Shown here: piece after piece, positions 11,049 to 21,779 of the stretch
Position numbering within the stretch: the first letter of the stretch is position 1
Layout: each line of letters opens with the position of its first letter
Source of the DNA: Sipunculus nudus
Taxonomy: Eukaryota; Annelida; Sipuncula; Golfingiida; Sipunculidae
NCBI GenBank assembly: GCA_026874595.1
Contig: CM049319.1
Span: 41,087,973-41,151,972 of the forward strand
Length of the DNA stretch: 64,000 nt
Direction of reading: 5' to 3'
The notes under the pieces: generated by a model
Databases searched by the model: none
Told to the model about the DNA's origin: nothing
Seen by the model: only the letters and a program-made list of their open reading frames with translations
Position numbers and translations under genes: made by a program

Positions 11049-12241
11049 ATGCAAGTTTGTAAAATGAAGGGAAAATAAAAAGCAGAGTGGGTTTGAACCT
11101 GTGTGGTTTATAATCGCGTATTAATGACCTGCTACATAACCCCTTTGCCATCTTTCCACACGTGTTTAATGCAACCATAAACCAGAACGAGACACAAACC
11201 CTCGCGTGTTCTACCAGATCGATAAAGTGACATTAGAAATTTGATGATCATACATGATTATAACTGTGACGTTTTTATAAATCTCCATCTATTATTTTCC
11301 CTTAATATATCAATGGTCGATCCTTGTGTGTACAGGAGCCGCTATTGCGTGAGCCGCTGGACTTTCCCGGTCCTAGTGTAAACATATACTATCTCTCTTT
11401 CCCTCTCTCTCTTCTCTCTCTCTCTCTCGATAGGTGTTACGGAAATAAATAAAAATCAAATTCTGTTACACTAGGCAGCGTGCAATGTCTAGGGGAATGA
11501 ATGAAGAAGTCAGTGTTTTTTTGTTAACAAATAATTCTAATTTATTCTTAAAACATTCATAACATTACAATAAACTAAATCAATACAATTATACAGTATA
11601 ACAACAGTATAACAGTAAATCAATACAATTGCACAGTATAACAAATAGTGCACAGTAACAGAGTGCCCGGATCCTAGGCTTTGATTCAGGATACCACCAC
11701 TGTCACAGCTCAACAAATCCTTAAAAAAAACTAAAAATCCACGTAAACAATTCAAATAGTCCAAAGTAAAGCTCTTGTAATAACCCCGAAGGCAAACTGG
11801 AGACAGTCCGAACTAAATCTGCATGGAGTTCTTAGAATCCCTGACACTACTGCAATTATCGGATAGGTCCAAAACTGACTCGCACACACACACACTCTCT
11901 CTCTCTGTCCTTCGGCCCTAAACACAGCCGCTAATTTATAGCTTCTCACCCTAAGCCTAGAAACTTCTATTTCACAACCATCCGAAAGAACAATGCAACA
12001 CAGGCGCTCATAGAGCGCGAACAGCCCAGAAAATTCAAGATTAGCACGAGCGCTGTGTCACCCAGTACCGCCAGGGTTCACCCAGTACGGATAACACCGA
12101 GCGCTGTGTCTCTACACGCAAAACCAATTGACGCCCAATTGACGATATATATATTTATACATGTGAGCGCGCGTATCTGTGTTTGTTTGCGCTTGTTTTA
12201 GCCCCATACTTGGACTTAACCGGAACTCCTGGGTCCGACCT
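11049..12241. other. Unassigned DNA with short internal repeats
   Basis: It contains a TCTC-rich tract (11390-11430), short reiterations of CAATACAATTNNACAGTATAAC (11578-11650) and a CA/CT tract (11880-11905). On the minus strand near 11080-11160 there are sequences resembling pol III A and B boxes (TGGCAAAGGGG and GGTTCAAACCC), but no cloverleaf folds. No gene is seen. Confidence 0.4.
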
Positions 12242-12307
12242 CCTCTGGGGCGGACACCCCGCTATTACGGACATATCTTCGGGTCCCATGACTGTCCGCC
12301 CCAGAGG
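12242..12307. repeat. Short perfect inverted repeat (66 bp)
   Basis: CCTCTGGGGCGGACA (12242-12256) and its exact reverse complement TGTCCGCCCCAGAGG (12293-12307) flank 36 bp. It shares GGACACCCCGCTATT with the pogo-like fragment near 9930, so it may be a minimal MITE made of two terminal repeats. Confidence 0.75.
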
Positions 12308-12840
12308 GCTTTTACTGGAATGTGAATGCGATGCATCAATGCACAGTTCAAACGGATAACGTCAACCGCCTGACTTTGAGCGGGGTACATTTCACCATTA
12401 AAATCATTTTGTCTCATTTACTATTGCAAGAAATAGTATTTTTAACAGTGGCGTTTTCTAAAATTAACATCGATTAATGACCATATACGTTATAGGGTCA
12501 ATTAATTATACCACGTTCCCCTTATTGATGCAAAATGTGAGTTTTTCGTCAAATCCTGCAATTTTGAACTCGAGCCTGCTCAAAGAATAGAAACTAGGTT
12601 CGGTTTGGCACCCACTCCAGAATGACCAGGATTAGCCTAAAGGGACTTCACACAAAATGAGTTGCCTTTATTCGGCGTGTAACGATACTACCATTAATCC
12701 ACCAGACTAATAAGGCAAATCATTTAGTTATGACGTAATAAGGGGATAAATATTAATAAAAAAGGAGAATCCTTTCTGAAAGTACCACGATTATCTGGCT
12801 CTCAAACTATCCCGATTAGCTTAGGGTCTGGCATTAAAAT
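12308..12840. other. Unassigned intergenic DNA
   Basis: AT-leaning sequence without a recognisable gene or repeat partner in the window. Confidence 0.4.
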
Positions 12841-13000
12841 TTAGCAAGTTGTAACAAGTTTATAGAAACATCCTACAGCATAATCTATGCCTACGGTTAC
12901 AAGTTAATAAAACAAGGGACCCATGGGTCACGGTGCTCATATCAGCTGAAGTTGACCTTTAAGGTAAAAATCTAAAATCATATCAAATAGAGATAAAAGT
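12841..13000 (+). repeat. 44-bp motif unit followed by a family-B head
   Basis: A unit of the 44-bp motif (CCTACAGCATAATCTATGCC at 12872) is followed at 12911 by AACAAGGGACCCATGGGTCA, the palindromic head of family B. The match to B-type sequence (CAGCTGAAGTTGACCTTNAAGG, shared with 49870) continues for about 100 bp and then stops, so this is a 3'-truncated or decayed copy. Confidence 0.7.
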
Positions 13001-13386
13001 CTGAGAGGAAGAGATAATATAGACACATCCGATCACAGAACTAGGTCACTGACCACGTGTGCTCTGTACGGCAAGCGAAAGGCACTGTGCTATCTATTTA
13101 CACTATAATACCAGTCTGAGTGACACTTTATTTTTCTCACTGTTTAGTGTCATTTTGCATAGCAGACACCATTAACATGTCATTCTAGTGTCCCTACAAT
13201 TAAATAGTCATCTGAACTCCGGGAGGCCTTCCCCACAATACGCTCTTTACACAGCGCTTTACCTATAGGGCTACTACCTATATCGTAAGGCGCTGTTTGT
13301 TATGACCTCGTATCCTGAATTGCAACACCAGAGGGGAGCACTGTATTTTTGTCCAATCAGATGAGACCTTGTGCTGGAAGACAAAG
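13001..13386. other. Unassigned intergenic DNA
   Basis: No gene or repeat partner is recognised. Confidence 0.4.
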
Positions 13387-13935
13387 CCAAACGAGGAATA
13401 CACGGAGCCAAACATATTCATTTCTTTTTGAGTGACAGCTCATCCCCTAGCGTAACCGTCTGAGCAGGCCACAGGCTCAGAGAGAATTGCCCCCGACGTG
13501 GTTTGCTTAGGGCCTTGGGCACATAGGATGCTCGGCCGGTGAGCTGTAATTCAAACGAAACGTAACAACAAAGGCTGCGTGCACACCTTGCTGGCTGGTT
13601 TCAGTTCTGCAGACAACAGATACATGGCTACGCTAACACAGTCATAATGTCATAATCGAATCGGTCGATGATGCGAGAATGCAGAGGGAACAATTTAAAT
13701 TCGACCGGAAACTCATCAAGCGGCGCTTAAAGCGCAGCAATGGGCGGAGCAAGGATGCCTGTCGAGTGTTTGTTTATTTGCATCTGATTGGCTGCTTGTC
13801 ATACGCACGTTTATTTCAGTGGACAACGAACCGCCATCTGGTGTCTAAATATATCATAAACGGTCAAAGCTGGTAGCGTAAAAATCAGTTGCTTCTTTAG
13901 AAGCGCAAGATTTCCGCTGCCTCGGGAGCGTATCC
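13387..13935 (+). repeat. 0.55-kb dispersed repeat, copy 1
   Basis: Collinear with 45475-45997 in the same orientation. Shared landmarks include GAGTGANAGCTCATC, CAGGCCACAGGCTCAGAGA, CGGCCGGTGAGCTGTAATTC, GTCATAATGTCATAATCGAA and GCTGCCTCGGGAGCGTA at the end. Both copies end sharply at the same point. A 65-residue frame (13679-13876) is not conserved in the other copy, so it is probably not coding. Repeat type unknown. Confidence 0.85.
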
Positions 13936-14518
13936 CCACAACATTTAAATTTGCATCTGAAAATCGCATCTGAACTTTAGCATCCTTTCATTTAGTCATG
14001 GCTGATCATTAAGAGGCCAGAGGTGTTCACATCTTGGTTCGCACACTTCATTTTCTGCACATTTGTAATTGGCTGTCCTAGCCTTGCTTAACCCTCAAAG
14101 ACAAAATTCAACCACTAGTGCAGTTCCATTCGTGTAACATACATGAACAATGTTATTTACTTAATCTGCAGGAAAAATGTCAGACTTCCTTGGCTAGACA
14201 TTGACCACCCAACTCATTTACTGTTTTAACTTGTATTAAACGTTTATGCCGAAAAGAGAGTACACCCTTAATTCATTTTGTCGGATTATTTCAGATAAAA
14301 AACCCCCATTTTAATGGGTTTTTTTAAAAAAATAAAATCCTTATATAATAACAAATTTGTCTTTAGACCTGTCTTTCAGCTGTTCCAAATGGAGAATGTC
14401 CATGAAGCTTTATTTGATGACATTATTTTCTCATCTTCCTAAGTAAATTTGAGACTTAATGTGTTATAGATATGTCCCTTCACTTAATTTTCACTTTTAT
14501 CTTAAATTTTTTATTCTT

Positions 14519-14568
<50 letters not shown>

Positions 14569-14800
14569 TAATACTACTGAAAAAGACATTCCCTAGCAAA
14601 TTTATATATTATTTATATATATTTCAGCTACAATCAATTTTAAATGATTTTAATTTTGATTAATTTATGTTCCTAATAAATGTCACATATTCCTAACCGC
14701 AACTAAAACATTAAACATTACATAGCACAATTGCTTTTCAATGAACACACACCGTTGTATTAATCGACTATTCCTAAGCGATTATTAAACTTATTACACT
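13936..14800. other. Unassigned AT-rich DNA with hairpin and (AAT)n
   Basis: It includes a hairpin-forming stretch near 14294-14330 (AAAAAACCC and GGGTTTTTT arms) and an (AAT)n microsatellite at 14519-14568. No gene is recognised. Confidence 0.5.
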
Positions 14801-15090
14801 GATTTGGTAAATATGAAAATAAACTGATGAGTAGTTTGGATATTAGACAGTCCTGAAGTGTGATTATAGGTTTTTAATAGAAAATTGAGTGTTTCCTTAA
14901 TCTCTCGAAGGAATGAAGTCGAAGCGATTCAGTTTTCAGTCTGGTAGGAGATCTTGGGGACATCTAACAGTATGCCAAATTTCGGATTTGTAGGTCTAAG
15001 GGTTTCAAAACGTGCCAGTCGAATGTAGGGACGGACGGACAATGAACCATAACTATAGCTCAGATGATTAATAGTCAGCTGAGCTAAAAA
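14800..15090 (+). repeat. Family-C repeat, 3' fragment with hairpin tail
   Basis: 5'-truncated C copy: the GTCCTGAAGTGTG and GGAGATCTTGGGGACATCTAAC motifs, a short GACGGACGG block, the hairpin 15057-15085 and GAGCTAAAAA. The 44-bp motif array follows directly. Confidence 0.8.
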
Positions 15091-15200
15091 TCCTACAGCA
15101 TCATTTATGCCGTCGGTAACAAGATTATGGAAAATCCTGCAGTTTAATCTATGCCCTTGATAACAAGTTTATAGATAATCCCGCAGCATAGGCTGTACAG
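15091..15200 (+). repeat. 44-bp tandem motif, about 2.5 units
   Basis: Units start at 15091, 15135 and 15179 (consensus TCCTACAGCATAATCTATGC, then GATAACAAGTTTATAGA). The same motif occurs at 12871 and 23730. The array lies just outside the left LTR of the Gypsy element, and its relative lies just outside the right LTR. Confidence 0.8.
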
Positions 15201-15354
15201 TTTCTTTGCTCTACCGCTTCCTAAGCCGGTATTACAATTTCCCTGAGGTACAATCCGAATGGGAACCCTGGCTGGAATATTATAATGAGCCATCACAAAA
15301 CAGGGTGGGGGAGATTGTGGTGACCAACTTCTGACCTATGGAAAGAAAAAAAAA

Positions 15355-17754
15355 CAAGTGACCCATGGGTCATGACGCTCAGCTGCCAAGCATGACCTGT
15401 GACATCATGGACTGAGATTCACAACTTCCAGTCAAATTTTGAAGAACCAATTTGCCAATTTGTTGAAAATTTTCTATGACAACAGAAATATATATCACCT
15501 AAGTCTGGTTAAAACACAGTGAATTGATGGTCTGAGGAAAATGCATGATTTGTTAAGCTATCAGGAACTATTCCAACAGCTTGCTTGAAACCTGTCAGTC
15601 TCAAAAGGAACACCACAAAGGGCAAATATAAGATCAAAATATATAGCAAAAATCAAGGAAATACATGCAAGAATTTTTGAGAAACAGGTGCTTCTGTATG
15701 AATTTTTATTCAATACAAGCCAACTGTACTGCACTTTTATAAATGATGGTAATATTTATTCAGAAATATTTGACCCAATCCTTTACAAGATTACATAAAT
15801 ATACACCCAACTGCATTCACTTTAACTGTTCTTGAGATAATATGATCAAAAGGAATTAAAAGATGGTTGCCTGGTGGCCATATTGGACTTCTGACAAGTC
15901 TGAAATCAGACAACAAACATTCTCTAAATCGGACGAAACATTAAAGAAAAATTACTGAAACTGCACTGAAGAAAGAATTTCTAAGGTGGCTAACTGGCAG
16001 ACATAATGGATTTCTGACAAGTATGACATTTGATATCCCACATTCTCCAATAAGAGACCAAACTTGGAGCAAATTATCCAGAAATGAATGCCCAAAATAA
16101 TTCAAAAGGCATGTCCAGGCCCTCATATCAGATTTATAGATATGCAATTGTAAAAAGTGTAAGTCCAATATTTTTTATTATCACTCTGCTTTTCAATGGG
16201 GTCAGCAGGGTAGGTAAACTGCCAAACCTGAAAGAAAAGAAATGCAGAAAGCATGATTAAGAGTCTTGAAATAAAACAAAAAGCCATCCTAAATCAAGGT
16301 ACACATCCATATATTGTGAGAACAAACACTTGCTTTTATATGAGGTGATATATATTAAAATATTCAGATATCTAGGAAACTGAGTTTATTGCTAGGATTC
16401 CATAAAATAAACTGCAAAATGTTCTCATCATCTTATAAATCAGTAGCTAAACCTTAATACTATACTCTCATAGTCTTAATGCCTGGCTGAAGCATTCTGA
16501 CAACAGTGTTTTTGTTATGAAGTAACGAGGTACTTATCACTGAGCCTTATCACTTAATAGGCTGATACAAAAGGGAGTCATATGTCACCAGTGTCACTCA
16601 CAATTACAGCCACACAGGGAGATGTACCATGTAAAATAAGTAATTGTGAACATCCCTGACCTATGACCTTGGCCTTTTGCCCTTATATCAACTGGTTTTT
16701 TTCTAAATGATGGGTAACTACTAACCACTTAAATCTAGTGTTATTACTTGGCAACCAATGGGTGAATAACTTTGACCTGCAACCTTTAACCTGCTGACCA
16801 GCTGACCCCAAAATCAATAAGTTATTTATTCAAGCAAAAAGACCCATAAATATGAAGTTTGAGTCAAACTGAGTGATGCATAGATGTGGCATATGTGAAA
16901 GACTGAAGGTTTGGGTTGAACAGTTACACTTGAAATATGCTCACAAGCATTTAGAACAATTAAATATTGAGACATTGACCTTTGACTTTTTGACCTCAAC
17001 ATCAATAGGCTTCTTCCCTTATTGGTGATAAGCCATATATGACAGATGAAGGTAGAGATTGAAAAGTTTGCCTGAAAATGACTCCATGCAAGAAGTGGGT
17101 GCTGTGAACTTGACCTTTGACCTCAAAATCAACAGGTCTTTTCCCCTGTTGGCAAAGAAGCGATATCAGTGCTGGAAGGTTTGGAATGAAAAGTCTAGCT
17201 TGAAATGTGTCCACAACCTTTTCAAAGAAGTGGATCCTGTGACCCTGACCTTTGACCTTGTGACCTCAAAATCTATAGGATTCTTCTCCAACTTAGTAGG
17301 TGAGCTATATGTGAAAGATCAAAGAATTGGGATGAAAGGGTTGGCTTAAAATGCATCCACAGGCTTTTCAAAGAAGAGGCACCTGTGACCTAGATCTTTG
17401 GCCTTTTGACCTCAAAAAAATTATGGTTCTTCCCCTGTTGGTAGGTGAGCTGTATGTGAAAGATGGAAGGGTTGGGATGAAAATTTTGTCTCAAAGAGTT
17501 ATTTCTGGGGGGTGCAAACACACCCCATAACTTCGAGAATATAGGTCGCAGTGACCTAATTTCAGGTTTGCAAGGAGATCTTTTTATAACCTCTAAGACT
17601 GCATAGGGTTCATGGCCCTAGCCCCTACGGTTACGATTTGTGCCCTGCTAACGGCCGGACGGCCGGGCGGACGGCCGGACGGACAGACGGAAGGACGACG
17701 GACAAAGACCCATCGCTATAGCCCAGCATGACTGAAAGTCAGCTGAGCTAAAAA
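15355..17754 (+). mobile_element. Family-B 2.4-kb dispersed repeat, complete copy inside an LTR
   Basis: The head is ACAAG plus the perfect palindrome TGACCCATGGGTCA (15359-15372), then CGCTCAGCTG. The tail is a GGACGG/GGCCGGACGG block, the hairpin 17720-17749 and CAGCTGAGCTAAAAA. The sister LTR (about 23400-23415) shows the uninterrupted site: an A-run directly joined to CCCAGCCGAAG. The element therefore inserted at an A-run, and its boundaries are known to within the A-run. The body has about 140-bp modules with TTGACCTTTGACC motifs. Minus-strand frame 16168-15941 and plus-strand frame 17059-17349 recur almost unchanged near 59265-59492 and 60390-60719. They start and stop at random points in the modules and match no domain I know. 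I call the element non-autonomous. Confidence 0.85.
16970..17420 (+). promoter_or_regulatory. Array of nuclear-receptor-like half-sites in a family-B repeat
   Basis: Exact TGACCTTTGACCT occurs at 17111-17123 and 17246-17258, with degraded versions near 16978 and 17390. The reverse complement AGGTCAAAGGTCA is the known DR1 consensus for RXR-type and HNF4-type receptors. Whether any receptor binds here is inference. Confidence 0.4.
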
Positions 17755-17898
17755 CAGCCGAAGACGATCAACAATAAAGAGTTTAATCCACGACTTACAG
17801 TAAGTTGTTGACTATACTCTCCGGCTGCTCCACAGCAGGCAATAAAGCCTAAATCTATCGTATTTCCTTCAAAATTCGGCACAATTTTAAGGCCCAAC

Positions 17899-18280
17899 TA
17901 GTCTCTCCAACAGACGCCAGGTGCCGCTACCGCTCTTGCACCAGTACGTCTGTTTTTGGACGCCATTTTTTTCAAGAATCTTGAAAAACGGAAGTGCCGT
18001 TGGGCATGCGCAAGGAAACCCCCCTAGCATCTGGAAGTGAACCCATAATGGATGTCGCCCTTGCACAGACCCGGTAGACCCCAGTAAAGCCAAGTAAACA
18101 ATATTGTTTGGTTGTGTGGCAAAAATAATCCACTTTTGCTTGTCTGTTGTAAGGATGGTATAGTAGGGGGATTCCTTGCGCATGCCAAACAACACATCCG
18201 TTCCTAAGAAAAATGGCGTCCAATAACAGACGTACTGGTGCAAGAGCGGTAGCGGCACCTGGCGTCTGTTGGAGAGACTA
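17899..18280. mobile_element. MULE-like foldback MITE (382 bp)
   Basis: The termini are TAGTCTCTCCAACAGACGCC on the left and the exact inverse on the right. The first 70 bp (17899-17968 and 18211-18280) are inverse copies with one mismatch. Weaker inverse similarity (GGCATGCGCAAGGAA) continues inward, giving arms of about 135 bp. The flanking duplication is AAGGCCCAAC (17889-17898) and AAGGTCCAAC (18281-18290). Long inverted ends with 9-10-bp target duplications are typical of Mutator-like elements. The 147- and 83-residue minus-strand frames are by-products of the inverted arms. No transposase. Confidence 0.85.
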
Positions 18281-18489
18281 AAGGTCCAACGCTCGTCAAA
18301 ATAGCATGGTTCCCAGCCTGCCTTGCGCAACGCTCACGGAGGCATGGCACAATCGCCTTTCAGCCCACAGCCTCGATTCCGACTCAACGTCGTGCTGACG
18401 TGTTCCGCTGGACGAGCACCGGCTCCCAGCAAAGTAGACTGGTACCTACTCACCTACCCCCCCCCCCCCCCCCCCCCCAACTCGCTCGA

Positions 18490-19375
18490 CTTCCCCTAGT
18501 AAAAAAAGCATTCGCCCTCGAACAAAATAAAAAAAAACGTAAGAACTACAGTCCGAACCAATACGAGGTACTAATTATCCTTCTAAAAGAACAAGTTTAC
18601 ATAGTCCCTTCGAATCGATATCACGAGAGTATCTATATACTATCAAATCCTATCCAACAGGCAAAGGAATAACACTAAAAGATAAAGTTAACTGATCTAT
18701 GCTCGGTAACGTAACCATGGCCCATCATCCGCACGAGTCCGTCCCTCCTCCTCAGCATGGCACTCTCAACTCCCACATTACTGCTCGGGGTTCTCCTCCT
18801 CGACTGCTGTGTGTTTGGTGGAGCCGGTCCACCAGGTGTCGCTCTCAGAGGTCAAGCTCTTTCCGTTGACGCCGGACGTTGACGAATGACCTCCTCAGCC
18901 ACTTCGGCCTCGTCTCCATCTAACGACGGAGTAGATGCTACAGGCTGCACCTCCATGACAACTGGGAACCAGGAGACTCCTGGTTCCGGTACTGCATTTG
19001 CAGTGATCCCTCGAGTAGGAGCAGCTGCTCCGCCGTAATCCACGTCTCCCTCTTCCCGGACCTGTCAAGCAGGAGCCTCCTTTTGTCTCTCTCGCTCTCA
19101 CGATTTCTCCGAAGCATCGGGGTAGCTGCCTCATGATAGCATTCTTCTTCTCCGAGTCTTCCGGAGCCTATGGTCATCTCAGTAGTAGCCCAGAGTCTCT
19201 GGAGCTAGTCACTCTCCTGGGGTTGGCAGTCTGCTATCTCCAGTCTAAAACAAACAAGAAGAAGAAACAGCCTGACCTCGGTCAGGCTAAGCGTTCCGGA
19301 GGCTTCCGAGGACATTTACCTCACCCCAACTCTTCTACTACTTCACTTGCTGTATTATCAAGCAGGGGCCTCGTT
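18490..19375 (-). pseudogene. Gypsy internal region, 3' end after integrase (decayed)
   Basis: Plus-strand bases 18490-18497 are the polypurine tract. On the minus strand, a frame about 19177-18938 encodes a basic stretch (LRRNRESERDKRR) of the kind often seen at the end of Gypsy pol. This reading is tentative. The segment is continuous with 21506 onward once the LINE is removed. Confidence 0.5.
19364..19375. repeat. LINE target-site duplication, left copy
   Basis: AGGGGCCTCGTT here is repeated at 21506-21517 immediately after the LINE A-rich tail. Confidence 0.9.
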
Positions 19376-21505
19376 ACTTTGGGAGGTTATAAAAATAATA
19401 TCTGGAGAGATTCCATCTTTGGGAGGTTGTAAAAATGAATATCCGGAATCAATATCCGGAGAGATTCCATCTCATATAGTATATCCCTAAACAAGTAAAA
19501 GAATTCACGACTTAAAAATCTCTTAGAGAGGCTTAAAGCCCAACAAAAAAACCCCAGTGTTACACAATACAGAGATAGATGAACCATTTATGAAAGAGCT
19601 AGAGAAATGGGTAGAAGGAAAAAAACAGAGTAGCAATAGTGCGCAGCAGAGCAAGATGGTTCGAACATGGGGAAAAGTCAACAAAATATTTTTAATCTTA
19701 AAAAAAATTATCATAATAAAGGTACTTAATAAACTAATCTAAAAGGATGGAAGGATTATAGAGAACACCCAAGATATCTTAAAAGAGGAAAAAATATTAT
19801 GAAAACCTGTACAAAGCTAAAACTAATATTCATCCAGTCCAAGGGCAAGATATTTTTAAAGATCATTAAAATAATATAAACTTTCAGATAATGACAGGAC
19901 CATTTGTGATAGTGTAATAACAGAAAAAGAAGTTCTAGAAGCCCATAAAAGCTTCCCGAACAATAAAACACCTGGCTTGGATGGGATACCAGGAGAATTT
20001 TATAAATTCTTCTGGAAAGACATAAAACAATATTTCATGGATGGCTTAACATATTCTTTAGAAACTGACAATCTCTGTTCAACCCAGACAAAAGGAATTA
20101 TTAATATATTACCTAAGAAGAACAAAACTTTAACAGACCCCCTGAACTGGAGACCATTTACATTCCTTTAAAAAAGATTATAAATAATTTCCAAAAGCTT
20201 TGCAAATAGAATGTCATTTATATCTAAACTCATTAATCAAGACCAAACAAGTTTTATACAAGGAAGATTTATGGGAGAAAACATAAATAATATGATTAAT
20301 ATTATAAATAGTGCAAAAGAATAAAGTATAATTATAAATATTAGTATAATTAAGTTATATTATAACAACTGATTTTAAGAAAGCGGTTGACTAAAGCAGA
20401 TCTCAATAAATTTATCAGCAGAGGACTGCAATTCAATTTTAGATATTGAGAACCCTTTCTGGAGAGAGACAATGCATGCATGGTGAAACTTTAATTTTGC
20501 TATACCTTGTACCGTTGAAGATATTATGAATGGTATATCTCATATATTAAAATTGCTAATAATGTGATTTGCTATAATAAATGGTATGCAGCAAATATAA
20601 GGTAAATAAGAGATATTGTTCACAAAGATAAAGAAAAATTTAGATTTTTAAGGTTCGAAGAATAATGTGCAAAGTTAAATATGCATATTTTTCAACATAT
20701 CAAGGAATTTTAGAGGCAATACATAATTCATGGAAGAAAATTATTAAGTCGAGTGGATTCCCCAACAACAAAGTTAAACATCAAGTTGATAACATAACAA
20801 ATAGGAGGACAATTACAAACCTAGTGTATTATAGTTGAAAATCCATACTGTACATTCTGCAAGGAATTGAATGAAACATATGAACACCTGTTCTGGTCAT
20901 GCCATTTAACCAATTACTGTGGAGAGAATTCTCTATATGGAAGTTTTTGAAAAGGGTTTTACCTTATCGCCAAATGTTTGACGGTCGATCCATAATTATT
21001 GGGGAATATACTGGATTGATTGGTGGTCTGATTTCATATGTTAATAGATTATTTACAGTAGCAGGTGTACGAAGGTGAAACCATCCTTAAAGGGGCAGTA
21101 GCACAGATTAGACAAATTATGGACATAGAGAAATGTATTGCTATTAAGAACGGAAAGATAAACACACATGTGGGAAAATGTGGAAAACTCTTGCCTGCTG
21201 AAAGTCGGAATTAAAACTAAACCAAGTTCAAGTACAAAATAAAAATTAAGCAAGCAATAAGGACAGGTCTGAACATTTAAAAAGGAATAGGTTAATATAC
21301 ATGCCAGGCATTTGAATATATAATTTAAATATGGTATTTATTGGGCCAATTTATATATTTATTAACACCTTAATATGAAATATAGTAGTTGATAAGAAAA
21401 AGCAAGAAATGTGTCACCAAATATAATGTTATGTGCACTGTATACATACTGATCTTGTGAATCATTTTTGTGAATTTGTGTATTGTTATGATAAATAAAA
21501 AAAGT
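19376..21505 (+). mobile_element. 5'-truncated L1/Tx1-like LINE with target duplication
   Basis: Flanked by the 12-bp duplication AGGGGCCTCGTT. It ends in AATAAAAAAAG. The reverse-transcriptase region is present, with no ORF1 or endonuclease, so it is a typical dead-on-arrival LINE copy. It sits inside the Gypsy element and is therefore younger than it. A short duplication of GGAGAGATTCCATCT occurs near its 5' end. Confidence 0.85.
19560..20960 (+). pseudogene. LINE reverse transcriptase remnant
   Basis: In shifting frames the + strand encodes RSRARWFEHGEKSTKYFL (about 19640-19695), the conserved segment before the RT of L1-type ORF2. Next come PNNKTPGLDGIPGEFYKFFW (about 19960-20017), the RT motif with the conserved TPGxDGxP, then NWRPFTFL and DQTSFIQGRF. 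Near 20845-20905 a CTFCKELNETYEHLFW-like Cys-His stretch resembles the C-terminal zinc knuckle of L1/Tx1 elements. Several stops and frameshifts break it, and the catalytic FADD region is not recognisable. It would have copied element RNA into DNA by target-primed reverse transcription; it is now inactive. Confidence 0.8.
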
Positions 21506-21517
21506 AGGGGCCTCGTT
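21506..21517. repeat. LINE target-site duplication, right copy
   Basis: AGGGGCCTCGTT, identical to 19364-19375. Confidence 0.9.
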
Positions 21518-21779
21518 CAGTAGCCTGAAGATCGTACAGTCGTTTTTGTCGGTTTGCTGCTTGTGTTAGGTGTCTCCCAGCATAATCAAATGCAGGTTTC
21601 ACCAAACTATTCGGTGTTTGCTATTGGACACTTAGATACATCTCCTTCACAGGGAGAACGTCCAGCCATTATGTCAATAGGGAGGGCAACCTCTTTCCTA
21701 AACATCATCAGGTTCGGCGTGACACCGGTGCTCTCAGCATCGTATTCCGGTTAGCCAGTGTCCTTTATGGGAGATACTG

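Larger units (their letters stand above)
15270..18489 (-). repeat. Gypsy 3' LTR, split by two insertions
   Basis: LTR segments are 15270-15354, 17755-17898 and 18281-18489. They align with 23334-23695 through GGAATATTATAATGAGCC, CAGCCGAAGACGAT, TCCACGAC and CGCCTTTCAGCCC to CAACTCGCT. This copy has a 22-bp poly-C run (about 18458-18478) and about 50 bp not present in the other LTR. The outer terminus has changed from TG to GG. Confidence 0.85.

Noticed and set aside
11060-11165. A possible tRNA gene on the minus strand (A-box- and B-box-like sequences)
   Set aside because: The T-stem and acceptor do not pair and the anticodon arm is not recognisable; at most a decayed SINE head.
14294-14330. 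Hairpin followed by a T-run as a rho-independent terminator
   Set aside because: The context is eukaryotic nuclear DNA with no adjacent gene; an AT-rich palindrome is enough to explain it.
15941-16168. A 75-residue minus-strand frame nearly identical at 59265-59492
   Set aside because: It is part of the 2.4-kb family-B duplication; no start context, domain or flanking gene structure supports it.
17059-17349. A 96-residue plus-strand frame, almost repeated at 60390-60719
   Set aside because: Conservation is due to the DNA repeat as a whole, not protein. The frame follows the 140-bp modules and changes are not biased to silent positions as far as can be judged by eye.
15355-17754. Family B as a Helitron
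   Set aside because: The terminal hairpin and CTAA are suggestive, but the 5' end is not TC at an A/T host junction and the element sits in an A-run. The hairpin also directly touches the end instead of lying about 10 bp inside.
17887-18330. A 147-residue minus-strand open frame
   Set aside because: It lies across the inverted arms of the MULE-like MITE; its sequence is explained by the palindromic arms and no domain is visible.
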